NCBI RefSeq assembly: GCF_010730355.1 | Contig: NZ_AP022576.1 | Coordinates: forward strand, 5,642,001-5,706,000 | DNA length: 64,000 bases | From: Mycobacterium florentinum | GTDB taxonomy: Bacteria > Actinomycetota > Actinomycetes > Mycobacteriales > Mycobacteriaceae | Reading direction: 5' to 3' | Shown here: positions 37,119 through 45,638 of the stretch, in pieces | Position numbering within the stretch: the stretch's first letter is position 1 | Layout: each line of letters starts with the position of its first letter | The notes under the pieces: model-generated | The model's database searches: none | What the model saw: only the letters and a program-made list of their open reading frames with translations | Told to the model about the DNA's origin: nothing | Translations under genes and position numbers: made by a program

Positions 37119-38555
37119 ATGCGTCCAGTACGAACGGTCAAGCGCGTGGGTAGGTCCCGTCACCTCTCTCATTGGGACGCAGAAGATCTGGAGGCCTGGG
37201 AGGCCGGTGGCAAGGCCATCGCGCGAAACAACTTGTTCTGGTCCGCCGTCATCGTGCACTTGGGCTACGCGATATGGGCGCTGTGGCCGGTGATGGCGCT
37301 GTTCATGCCCAGGGACGTCTATGGCTTTTCCGCCGGTGACAAGCTGCTGCTGGGCATCACCGCCACCCTCGTCGGAGCATGCCTGCGGCCGATGTACGCC
37401 CTGGCTACCGCGATCTTCGGCGGCCGCAACCTAGCCATGTTCTCGGCGTTCGTCCTGGTGGTCCCCGTCATCGGCGCGATGGTGCTGCTTGCTCATCCGG
37501 GGCTGCCGTTGTGGCCGTACCTGCTGTGCGCGGCCCTGTCCGGCATGGGTGGCGGCAATTTCGCGGCCTCGGCAAGCAACGCCAACTCCTTCTACCCGCA
37601 CCGGCTCAAGGGCGCGGCGCTGGGGATCGCCGGCGGCATCGGCAATCTCGGCGTGCCGATGATCCAGATCGTCGGGCTGGTGGTCATCGCCGCCGCGGGT
37701 GACCGGCAGCCGTACTGGGTGTGCGGCCTTTACCTCGCGCTTTTGCTGGTCGCAGGGCTGGGCGCGACGTTCTTCATGAACACCGTCGCTCAGCACCGGG
37801 TGGAGCCGAGCCGGCTGCGATCGATCCTGTCGGCGGTGGTGTCCACCCGCGACACCTGGCTGCTCTCACTGCTCTATCTCGGCACCTTCGGGTCGTTCAT
37901 CGGCTTCTCGTTCGCCTTCGCCCAGGTGCTGCAGACCAGTTTCGTGGCCGGCGGGCAAACCAACTTTCAGGCCTCGCTGCACGCCGCCGAACTGGCCTTC
38001 ATCGGACCGCTGCTGGCCGCGCTGTCGCGCATCTACGGCGGCCGGCTGGCCGACCGGCTCGGCGGGGGCCGCGTCACGTGTGCGGTGTTTGTCAGCATGG
38101 GCCTGGTCGCCGGGATGCTGATCACGGTCGGCACCATCGAGGATCCGCACGCGGGTCCGGTCAGCGGCTCGGCGATGGCCGGATATGTGGCCTGCTTTAT
38201 CGCCTTGTTCACCCTGGCCGGGTTGGGCAATGGATCGGTCTACAAGATGATCCCGACGATTTTCGAAACGTGCAGCCGCGACCTGGAAATGACCGAGACC
38301 GACCAGCGGCAGTGGTCACGCGTGATCTCGGGCATCGTCATCGGCGTCGTCGCCGGCGTCGGGTCGTTGGGCGGTGTCGGGATCAATGTGGCGTTGCGGC
38401 AGTCCTACGTCAGCACCGGCACGATGACGTCGGCATTCTGGATCTTCCTGGCCGTCTATATTGCTGCCGCACTGCTGACCTGGGTCAGGTATGTGCGCCG
38501 CCCGCTGAGCATGTCCGCGAACACCGGCATTGCCGGTGCGGTCGAAGCCGGTTGA
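37119..38555 (+). CDS. narK1: NarK-type nitrate/nitrite transporter
   Basis: A 478-residue major facilitator with 12 hydrophobic segments. Nitrate-porter features include GACLRPMYALATAIFGGRN with the substrate arginine in TM2, GMGGGNFAASASNANSFYP (nitrate signature 1) and GLGNGSVYKMIPTIF in the second half. It sits beside lppP as Mtb narK1 (Rv2329c) does. The ATG at 37119 is chosen; a TTG at 37083 would add 12 residues. It likely supplies nitrate to the adjacent reductase. Convergent with the acyl-CoA oxidase-like gene. Confidence 0.92.
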   Translation: MRPVRTVKRVGRSRHLSHWDAEDLEAWEAGGKAIARNNLFWSAVIVHLGYAIWALWPVMALFMPRDVYGFSAGDKLLLGITATLVGACLRPMYALATAIFGGRNLAMFSAFVLVVPVIGAMVLLAHPGLPLWPYLLCAALSGMGGGNFAASASNANSFYPHRLKGAALGIAGGIGNLGVPMIQIVGLVVIAAAGDRQPYWVCGLYLALLLVAGLGATFFMNTVAQHRVEPSRLRSILSAVVSTRDTWLLSLLYLGTFGSFIGFSFAFAQVLQTSFVAGGQTNFQASLHAAELAFIGPLLAALSRIYGGRLADRLGGGRVTCAVFVSMGLVAGMLITVGTIEDPHAGPVSGSAMAGYVACFIALFTLAGLGNGSVYKMIPTIFETCSRDLEMTETDQRQWSRVISGIVIGVVAGVGSLGGVGINVALRQSYVSTGTMTSAFWIFLAVYIAAALLTWVRYVRRPLSMSANTGIAGAVEAG

Positions 38556-38573
38556 GCCGGCGGTGATTCGGGT

Positions 38574-40523
38574 TCAGTCGGCGTCGGGCAGGTTCTCCGG
38601 GTGCAGCATCTCGGCGTAGCGCAGCGGCTCCGGGATACCGAAGCCGTCGACCAGTGTCTCGGCATGCGGGCGAAGTGCCCGGCATCGGTCGTTGATCCCG
38701 CGGGTGACCGCCTTGGCCCGCCCGCTGGACAGGTAGCCGTGCTCGATGTACCAGGCCTTGTCGTCCTCGATCACCGACAGCGCGTACAGGTCACAGAGGA
38801 TCTCCAAAAGCTCACGGGCTTCCGTGTTTTCGCAGGCTTCGATGCCGGCGACGAATGCTTCCAGCACGATCCGGTCGATGTGTGCGTTCGCGGCGTGCAG
38901 TACGTGGTCCTGCACGGCGTTGAATGCGTCGAACGCCGACATTTCCTTGGACTTGCCCTGTAGCCGCCGGGCGACCGACGACAGCAGATACTCCTCGCGG
39001 GCTTCGAACATGTTGACCTGGGTGCCACGGTTGAACAGGCTGCCCTCTTCTTCGCTGTCCTGGCGGGCGTCGACGATCCTTTGCATAATCGCCTCGGCCG
39101 CAGTGCGTTTCAGGACCCGCTCACCGACGGTGTTGGCGGCAAACCGCACCCATTCGACGGGGCTCATGCTCTTGATGTCGTCGGCGTAGGCGGTCAGCAG
39201 CTCCTTGGCCACCAGTTGGGTCAGTACGTGGTTGTCGCCCTCGAAGGTGGTGAACACGTCGGTGTCGGCGCGCAGTGCGATCAACCGGTTTTCGGCCATG
39301 TAGCCCGCGCCGCCGCAGGCTTCGCGGGCCTCCTGGATCGCTTTCGAGGCATGCCAGGTGTTGGCCGCTTTCAGACCGGCGGCACGCGATTCCAGCTCGC
39401 GCTGTTCCTCGGCATCCGGGAAGTCCGACGTCTGCAGGTCGTGACACTTGGCGACCAGCTCGTTCTGCGCGAACTGCAGCGCATACGACTTGGCGATCAA
39501 GGGGAACAACCGTCGCTGATGCACCAGGTAGTCCAAGATCAGCACTTCATGCGCGTCGTCGTCGGGTGCGCTGAATTGCCTGCGCTGCAATGCATATCGA
39601 GTGGCGATGTCCAACGCGACGCGGGCGGCGGAACCCGCGCTGCCGCCGACCGTGACCCGGCCACGGATCAGCGTGCCGAGCATGGTGAAGAACCGCCGGT
39701 TCGGGTTGTCGATCGGCGACGTGTAGGTACCGTCGGCCGCGACGTCGCCGTACTTGTTCAACAGGTTTTCCCGCGGCACCCGGACGTGGTCGAACATGAT
39801 CCGGCCGTTGTCCACACCGGGCAGTCCGCCCTTGTAGTCGCAGTCCGACGTCGTCACCCCGGGCAGGTCGTTGCCGTCGGCGTCGCGGATCGGGACCAAC
39901 ACGCAGTGCACGCCGTGGTTGACCGGCTCGCCGTCTTCGGTGGTGATCAGTTGCGCGAAAACCGATGCCATGGTTGCGGTTTCGGCAGCGCCGCCGATGT
40001 AGTCCTTGCGGGCCGACGGGGTCTCGGAGTTGATGACGAACTCTTGGGTCTCGGGGTCGTAGGTCGCGGTGGTCTCCAGCGACTGTACGTCGCTGCCGTG
40101 TCCGGTTTCGGTCATCGCGAAACAACCGCGCAACTCGAGGCTGATGATCTTGGGCACATAGGTCTCGTGGTGGCGCTCGGTGCCCAGGTTCTCCACGGCG
40201 CCGCCGAACAGGCCCCACTGAACTCCGGCCTTCACCATCAGCGACAGGTCCGACATCGCCAGCATCTCGATCATCGTGACCGCCGCGCCGACGTCGCCGG
40301 TGCCGCCGTGCTCTTTGCGGAACGAGTCGGCGGCGGCGCCGAACGCGGCCATGATCCGCATCTGCTCGGCAACCTTGGTGCGCGCGATCACGGTGTTCGG
40401 CGTGTAGTGCGGGCGGAACAGGTCCTCGCTCATCGCGGCCCGCATCCGGTTCTTCACGTCGCGCCAACGCCCGTCCAAGGCGTTGCGCAGGTGCTCGGCA
40501 GTCTTCGTCGCATCTTGGGCCAT
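38574..40523 (-). CDS. Acyl-CoA oxidase/dehydrogenase-like flavoenzyme
   Basis: A 649-residue FAD enzyme of the acyl-CoA oxidase branch. Segments seen are CFAMTETGHGSDVQSLETTATYD (FAD/substrate), RRFFTMLGTLIRGRVTVGGSAGS, EARE-ACGGAGYMAEN and TTFEGDNHVLTQLVAKELL with the likely catalytic glutamate. The C-terminal 200 residues are helical, as in ACOX proteins and unlike 380-residue acyl-CoA dehydrogenases. It probably introduces the 2,3 double bond in an acyl-CoA. Chain-length preference and electron acceptor are not evident. Confidence 0.88.
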   Translation of the reverse strand: MAQDATKTAEHLRNALDGRWRDVKNRMRAAMSEDLFRPHYTPNTVIARTKVAEQMRIMAAFGAAADSFRKEHGGTGDVGAAVTMIEMLAMSDLSLMVKAGVQWGLFGGAVENLGTERHHETYVPKIISLELRGCFAMTETGHGSDVQSLETTATYDPETQEFVINSETPSARKDYIGGAAETATMASVFAQLITTEDGEPVNHGVHCVLVPIRDADGNDLPGVTTSDCDYKGGLPGVDNGRIMFDHVRVPRENLLNKYGDVAADGTYTSPIDNPNRRFFTMLGTLIRGRVTVGGSAGSAARVALDIATRYALQRRQFSAPDDDAHEVLILDYLVHQRRLFPLIAKSYALQFAQNELVAKCHDLQTSDFPDAEEQRELESRAAGLKAANTWHASKAIQEAREACGGAGYMAENRLIALRADTDVFTTFEGDNHVLTQLVAKELLTAYADDIKSMSPVEWVRFAANTVGERVLKRTAAEAIMQRIVDARQDSEEEGSLFNRGTQVNMFEAREEYLLSSVARRLQGKSKEMSAFDAFNAVQDHVLHAANAHIDRIVLEAFVAGIEACENTEARELLEILCDLYALSVIEDDKAWYIEHGYLSSGRAKAVTRGINDRCRALRPHAETLVDGFGIPEPLRYAEMLHPENLPDAD

Positions 40524-40625
40524 ACCCGACGGTAACGTGCCGCGCGCTGGGCGGGAACAACCCGCAGGTGCGATCGTGCGGCGTGCATCTTCCGGGCATG
40601 GCCAACCTCACGCTTAGATGACCTC

Positions 40626-41348
40626 ATGTCCCAGCCCGACACCCCGTCCCAGAACCCGGCGCTAGACGTCGGGCACACCCATCCCGATGTCAGCGGAGGC
40701 TGGCTGCGTGCGGCCACCTTCGGCGCGATGGATGGCCTGGTCAGCAACAGCGCCCTGATCGCAGGTGTGGCCGCCGGCGAAAGCGCCCACACCACGTTGG
40801 TCAGCGGTATCGCCGGTTTGCTGGCCGGCGCATTCTCGATGGCACTGGGCGAGTACTCGTCGGTGACCACGTCCAACGAGCAGATCGATTCCGAGGCCTA
40901 CGTGGAGCGCCGCGCCTTGCGCTCCCGCCCGAAGGCCGAGCGGGCCGAGCTCGTCGACCTGCTCGTCGACATGGGCATGAGCCAGAAAACGGCGGAGACG
41001 GCCACCGACGAGATCCACAAGGACGAAAACCGGGCCGTCAGTTTCCATCTCGTCCAGGAGATCGGCCTGGATCCCGCCGAGAAACCGTCGGCCCGGCTCG
41101 CGGCGGTCGCGTCCTTCTTCATGTTCGCGATCGGTGCGGTCATTCCGCTGATCCCTTACCTTCTCGGATCCGGATCGTTGCCAATCGGTCTGGCATGCGG
41201 CGCGGTCGGGCTGCTGATCGCGGGCGGCCTGACCGCTCGCTATACGCGAAAACCGGTGTGGTGGGCCGCGGGCCGGCAGTTGATGTTCGGCGCGGTCGCC
41301 GTCGCCGCCACCTACCTGCTCGGTCTGCTTGTGGCGGCAGTCATTTGA
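40626..41348 (+). CDS. VIT1/CCC1 family metal transporter
   Basis: A 240-residue membrane protein with the VIT family opening GGWLRAATFGAMDGLVSNSALIAGVAAG and GLLAGAFSMALGEYSSVTTSNEQ. A cytoplasmic three-helix region (EAYVERRALRSRPKAERAEL to EIHKDENRAVSFHLVQEIGLDP) carries acidic residues that bind metal, then three hydrophobic segments follow. It likely exports or sequesters Fe2+ or Mn2+. Its stop overlaps the start of the next gene (TGATG). Confidence 0.9.
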   Translation: MSQPDTPSQNPALDVGHTHPDVSGGWLRAATFGAMDGLVSNSALIAGVAAGESAHTTLVSGIAGLLAGAFSMALGEYSSVTTSNEQIDSEAYVERRALRSRPKAERAELVDLLVDMGMSQKTAETATDEIHKDENRAVSFHLVQEIGLDPAEKPSARLAAVASFFMFAIGAVIPLIPYLLGSGSLPIGLACGAVGLLIAGGLTARYTRKPVWWAAGRQLMFGAVAVAATYLLGLLVAAVI

Positions 41349-42469
41349 TGCCGGTCCGGTTGCTCGCGCTGTGTGGGTTATGCATTGCCTGGCTGCTCTC
41401 CGGTTGCGAGTCGGCGCGCCCATCGGCTCCGTCGAACACGCCGCGGCCGGTGCTGGCGTACCTCGGTCAGGCGCAGATCCCGTTCGGCGCTACCTTCGCC
41501 GACACCGTGATCGGCGGTCTGTCCGCGCTCAGCTACGACCCGGAGCGCCAGCTCTACTACGTGATCAGCGACGACCGCTCGGAGAAGAACCCCGTGCGGT
41601 TCTACACAGTGCAATTGTCGTTGTCGGACAAGGGAATTAACGGGGTCACCTTCACCGCTACCCATCCGCTGCTGGACCAGGCTGGTCAGCCGTTTCGGCC
41701 GCTGACGCTGAACACCACGCCGCCCGTGGTGCCGCCCGACCCGGAAGGCATCGCGTTCGACCGCGTCCGGCAACGGTTGTATTGGAGTTCGGAAGGCGAG
41801 CGGCTGACCGAGGGCCCGGTGCTGCTGGACCCGTGGGTCAGGACCGCCGGACTCGACGGCGCCTATCTGGGCCAGTTCACCCTGCCGTCCAATCTGGCGA
41901 TGTCCGCACAGAAGACCGGACCGCGGCGCAACCGCGCACTCGAGGGAGTGACGTTGACGCCCGACGGCCGATCGGTATTCGCCTCAATGGAGGATCCGGG
42001 TTACAACGACGGGCCCGAGACCGGCGACGGGCACCGGGTGCTGACCCGGTTCACCAAATTCGACGTCGCCACCGGATTGCCCACCGCGCAGTACGCCTAT
42101 CCGATGGAGCCGCCCACACCGCCGGCCGAGGAGAACGGCGTCTCGGACCTGGTCGCGCTGACGGATACGACGTTTCTGGTGATCGAGCGGACCGATTCCA
42201 TGCCGCAGACCGCTCGGGTCTACCGCGCCGAGATCGCTTCTGCGACAAATGTATTGGATATGCCGTCGATGACCAACGTGACGCTGACACCGATGGTCAA
42301 ATCGTTGGCCGTCGACATGACCACGACTGGGGGCCTTTCGCCGCTGGGCAACGTCGAAGGCATCACGCTGGGACCCAAATTGGCCGATGGCCGTCAATCG
42401 GTGGTGTTCGTCAGCGACAACAACTTCTCACCCCGGGGGATCACTCAATTCCTGTTGTTCGCGATGTAG
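41348..42469 (+). CDS. Esterase-like/phytase-like lipoprotein
   Basis: A 373-residue lipoprotein; the signal peptide ends LLSGC (Cys18). The rest matches the esterase-like activity of phytase domain (PF13449 type): FADTVIGGLSALSYDPERQLYYVISDDRSE, DPEGIAFDRVRQRLYWSSEGER, NRALEGVTLTPDGRSVFASMED and GNVEGITLGPKL, which looks like a beta-propeller. Catalytic function is not established. Translationally coupled to the VIT transporter gene. The 3' end overlaps the convergent ABC gene by 42 bases. Confidence 0.85.
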   Translation: MPVRLLALCGLCIAWLLSGCESARPSAPSNTPRPVLAYLGQAQIPFGATFADTVIGGLSALSYDPERQLYYVISDDRSEKNPVRFYTVQLSLSDKGINGVTFTATHPLLDQAGQPFRPLTLNTTPPVVPPDPEGIAFDRVRQRLYWSSEGERLTEGPVLLDPWVRTAGLDGAYLGQFTLPSNLAMSAQKTGPRRNRALEGVTLTPDGRSVFASMEDPGYNDGPETGDGHRVLTRFTKFDVATGLPTAQYAYPMEPPTPPAEENGVSDLVALTDTTFLVIERTDSMPQTARVYRAEIASATNVLDMPSMTNVTLTPMVKSLAVDMTTTGGLSPLGNVEGITLGPKLADGRQSVVFVSDNNFSPRGITQFLLFAM

Positions 42470-44980
42470 CGGCCGCGGGCGGATTTCGCGTGCCGGCGGT
42501 CGAAGCCGGTATCGGGCAAACCCGGCCCATAGTGCACCGAGGCCGGCGAGTACGAGCATGTCGAACATCCACCAGCCCGCGTAGTGCGTCCACATCAAGA
42601 CGTCGGCGGCCTGCGGGTCGACCCGGTGCAGGTCGACGGTCGATGCGGAGGCCGCAAAGCCCCACTGGGCCGGCACCAACCACGAGATCTGGTCGTAGCC
42701 CCAGGTGCCTACCAGCGTGATCAGGCCTCCGGCGAACAGTGCCGAAGCCAGGATCACCGGCACGACCAGTGGCAGGACCTCGCGCAGCGACTTGCCCAGC
42801 GTCGAGAGCGCCAGGCCCACGATCGCCGAGATGATGGCCGTCAGCGCCACGCTGACATACAACTCGGCAGTGGCGTTCTGCAGCAAGACGGCCCCGCGCA
42901 CCGGACGGCCTTTGTCGGCGATCACGATGGCGAACAGAATGGCCGTAAGGGCGGCCGCGGCCACGCTGGAGAAGACGATCTTGCCCGCCAGATAGGCGGA
43001 CGTCGAAAGCCCGACGGCTTGCTCGCGCCGGAAGACGCGCCGCTCGCCGACCAATTGGCGAACGGTCAGTGCGGTGCCCAGCAGCACCGCGGCGATGTTG
43101 AGTGCGGCCAGGATCTCGACGGCCTCATGCAGGTTGCGGCTCGTCGGGCCCGGTCGACCCAGCCCGGAGTCGCCCGGAATCAGCAGCGTCAACCCTGCCA
43201 ACGCGAACGGCAGCGCCACCAAGAACAAGGTGTAGAGGGGGTCGGCGACGAGCAGCCGCGCTTGCCGCCGTGCGATCAACCAGGCCTGCCGGGTCAGGGT
43301 GGGCATTCGCTGCGGCGGCCAGGGCGAGGCGGCCTGCGGCGGTTCCGTCGGACCTTGTGCCTGTTGCAGTGCGGAATACGCCCGGTGGGCGCCATCGGGA
43401 TCGGCACCTACACGTGCGAGGGCGTCGGACCAGTCGCTGGTGCCCAGCGCCGACGCGACCTGCTGCGGCGCTCCCGCGAAGGCCATCGTCCCGGCGGCCG
43501 TGAGCAGCAGAACCTGGTCGCACATCGTGAGGTGGGCCAGCGATGTGGTTGCCAGCACGACGACGCAGCCGAGGTCGGCCTGACGTCGCAGCACCGCCAT
43601 CACGTGAGCTTCTTGGTCAGGGTCCAGTCCGACGCTCGGCTCGTCGACCACGAGCAGGCTCGGTCGGGTGACCAGTTCGATCGCCACCGACGCACACCGG
43701 CGCAGCTCCGGCGAGAGCTTGCCGATCCGGGTGCTGCGGTGCGGCGTCAGGTCGAGCTCCTCGAGCACCTGGTCGACCACCCGGTCGCGATTCTCAGGTG
43801 AGGTGTCGGGCGGCAAACGAAGTTCGGCGGTGTAGCGCAGGGCCCATTCGACGGTCAGCCGCCGGTGAATTCGTTCGTCGCGCCCGACGATGCCGATGCG
43901 GGTGCGCATGGACTCCGGTTCGGAGTACACATCGTGGCTGTCGACGGTGACCTGCCCGGCGCTGGGCGCCCGGGTGCCGGCGAGTATCCCCAGCAGCGCC
44001 GAATTTCGGGCGGCCGACGGACCAGTCACCGCGGTGAGCGTGCCCGGACGCGCCGTGAACGACACGTCGGTGAGAAGTTCGTGCCCGTTGGCGCTCAGGC
44101 CCAGCCGGTAGGCGTTGACCCCGACCGTGCGGGCGGCGGCGTCGAGCGGCAACCGATAGGTCGTGTTCGGCTCTTCGGTGGGGAACATGGCGGTGGCGGC
44201 GGGCCGGCTTGCCCGCAGCTTTCGCGTCGCGTCGGTCATCCGCTCGATCAGCCCGCGGCCTCTGGGCTGTTCGCCCGATTCGATGGGCTGATCCGCCGGG
44301 GGCGCGGGCGGTTCTGCTTGTGGGTACGACGGCGGCAGCGGGGGTGGCGCGACCGGGGCCGGCGGCAAGGGTGGCGGCGGCACCGGTGGCAAGGGTGGCG
44401 GCGGCATCGGTGGCGGAGGCGGTGATGGTGGTGCCATCGGTTCGACCGGCGGCGGCGCCGAGGGCGGGATGGGGCGCTCGACCGTCGGCTGTCGCGTAGG
44501 CGGGATCCGCATTCGCTGGGTTTCGCGCTGGGTCGGGATCTGCGGCGGGGGCTGCTGCGGCGGGACAGGCGGTGGCTGCGGTGGGGGTGGCATGGGCGGC
44601 CGCTGCATAGGTGGTGGCGGCATGGGCGGCGGCCCCGGCGGGCCGGCCGGCGCGCCAAGCCGGAAAATCAGCCGTGGCCCGCGCTGGGGATCCCCGAGCG
44701 CGATCGTTTGGCCGTCGCGGATATCGACCGCCGGAACCCGAGCTCCGTCGACGAAGATGCCGTGGCGACTTCTGTCGATGGCAACCCAGCGCGTTCCGGC
44801 AAAGCGAAGCAGCAGATCCGGCTGCGGAATCGGCGGCGGTGGGGCTGCGAAGCCCAGGCGGTCCAGCGGGATGTCGCACCAGTCGCCATACGCCACGATC
44901 ACGTCGCGGCCCGGGGCGAAGACGTACCTCATCGAGCCGACGAAGACGGTGAGCGGTGAGGCTGGGAACGCGGAAGCCAC
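42428..44980 (-). CDS. FHA-domain ABC transporter with degenerate ATPase
   Basis: An 850-residue fusion similar in plan to Mtb Rv1747. An N-terminal FHA-like domain (1-110, DRSRHGIFVDGARVP) is followed by a long Pro-rich linker (110-240), an ABC ATPase (about 285-510) and an ABC-2 permease (about 575-840, six hydrophobic segments). The Walker A site reads GPSAARNSAL (about 318), lacking the GK pair. The signature is LSPELRRCAS instead of LSGGQ. Walker B, VVDEPSVGLD, is kept. ATP hydrolysis is doubtful unless it pairs with another subunit. Not present here in M. tuberculosis. Confidence 0.85.
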   Translation of the reverse strand: MASAFPASPLTVFVGSMRYVFAPGRDVIVAYGDWCDIPLDRLGFAAPPPPIPQPDLLLRFAGTRWVAIDRSRHGIFVDGARVPAVDIRDGQTIALGDPQRGPRLIFRLGAPAGPPGPPPMPPPPMQRPPMPPPPQPPPVPPQQPPPQIPTQRETQRMRIPPTRQPTVERPIPPSAPPPVEPMAPPSPPPPPMPPPPLPPVPPPPLPPAPVAPPPLPPSYPQAEPPAPPADQPIESGEQPRGRGLIERMTDATRKLRASRPAATAMFPTEEPNTTYRLPLDAAARTVGVNAYRLGLSANGHELLTDVSFTARPGTLTAVTGPSAARNSALLGILAGTRAPSAGQVTVDSHDVYSEPESMRTRIGIVGRDERIHRRLTVEWALRYTAELRLPPDTSPENRDRVVDQVLEELDLTPHRSTRIGKLSPELRRCASVAIELVTRPSLLVVDEPSVGLDPDQEAHVMAVLRRQADLGCVVVLATTSLAHLTMCDQVLLLTAAGTMAFAGAPQQVASALGTSDWSDALARVGADPDGAHRAYSALQQAQGPTEPPQAASPWPPQRMPTLTRQAWLIARRQARLLVADPLYTLFLVALPFALAGLTLLIPGDSGLGRPGPTSRNLHEAVEILAALNIAAVLLGTALTVRQLVGERRVFRREQAVGLSTSAYLAGKIVFSSVAAAALTAILFAIVIADKGRPVRGAVLLQNATAELYVSVALTAIISAIVGLALSTLGKSLREVLPLVVPVILASALFAGGLITLVGTWGYDQISWLVPAQWGFAASASTVDLHRVDPQAADVLMWTHYAGWWMFDMLVLAGLGALWAGFARYRLRPPAREIRPRPLHREQQELSDPPG

Positions 44981-45033
44981 CGACTAAGTGTCTACCCGCC
45001 GGCGGTCATCGACCGACAAGGGGTGCGGGCCGG

Positions 45034-45510
45034 TCACAGTGTGTTGCGCCGTGGTGACGCCGCCGCATTGTCGAGCAGCCGGCGCAATACCTGGACCGCC
45101 TCGGCCAGCACCTGACGGTCGGCCGGCTCGAGCATCGCCAGTTGCGGTTCGATCGCGGCGGCGCGGTCGGCGCGAACCGCGTTCAGGGTGCGTCGGCCTT
45201 CGGGCGTGATGCGGATCCGGACCGCGCGGGCATCGCCGGGGTCGACGGTTCGGCTAACCAGGCCGGCGTCTTCGAGTCGGCGCACCTGGGTGGTCATGGT
45301 GGGTTGAGAGCAGTGATCGACGGCCGCAAGGTCGCCGATGCGCGCTTCTCCGTGCGCCTCGACGGTCGCAAGCAGTCTGGCCTGTGCCGCAGGCAGCGGC
45401 ATCTGGATGCGTTGCGTAGCCAATCGGTTCAGCCGCGCGACCACAGCGAGCAGGTCCGCGCCCAGACCTTGCTGAAGCGCGCTGTTTGCGGTGTCGACGA
45501 CGTTGTCCAT
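45034..45510 (-). CDS. MarR family regulator (Rv2327-like)
   Basis: A 158-residue winged-helix regulator. Dimerisation helices flank the DNA-binding region [47 protein letters not shown], with wing [16 protein letters not shown]. The ATG at 45510 gives a length close to Mtb Rv2327. It is divergent from the ECF transporter gene, with a perfect palindrome in between, so it probably controls both its own gene and the transporter. The inducer is unknown. Confidence 0.9.
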   Translation of the reverse strand: MDNVVDTANSALQQGLGADLLAVVARLNRLATQRIQMPLPAAQARLLATVEAHGEARIGDLAAVDHCSQPTMTTQVRRLEDAGLVSRTVDPGDARAVRIRITPEGRRTLNAVRADRAAAIEPQLAMLEPADRQVLAEAVQVLRRLLDNAAASPRRNTL

Positions 45511-45522
45511 ATGCCCATGCTT

Positions 45523-45539
45523 GCATAGCTTTGCTATGC
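45523..45539. promoter_or_regulatory. Perfect palindrome, probable MarR operator
   Basis: GCATAGC-TTT-GCTATGC, a perfect 7-3-7 inverted repeat. It lies 12 bases upstream of the marR start and 100 bases upstream of the ECF transporter start. Size, symmetry and position fit a MarR-dimer site that blocks the divergent promoters. Confidence 0.75.
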
Positions 45540-45638
45540 GAGACCAACCGCTGTCACCTTCGAGCCGAAGAACGGCGCGGGCCAGCAAAGAGCGCTACCT
45601 GGCGGCACCTGGTGAGTTGGCCTGGCACAATCGAGAAA

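Noticed and set aside
42428..42469. 42-base overlap of two convergent genes as a possible frameshift
   Set aside because: Both C-termini look complete and the overlap is at the ends only, so it is a tail-to-tail overlap.
45511..45638. A riboswitch before the ECF transporter
   Set aside because: The gap has a palindrome fitting a MarR site, but no recognisable cobalamin, TPP, FMN or similar core.
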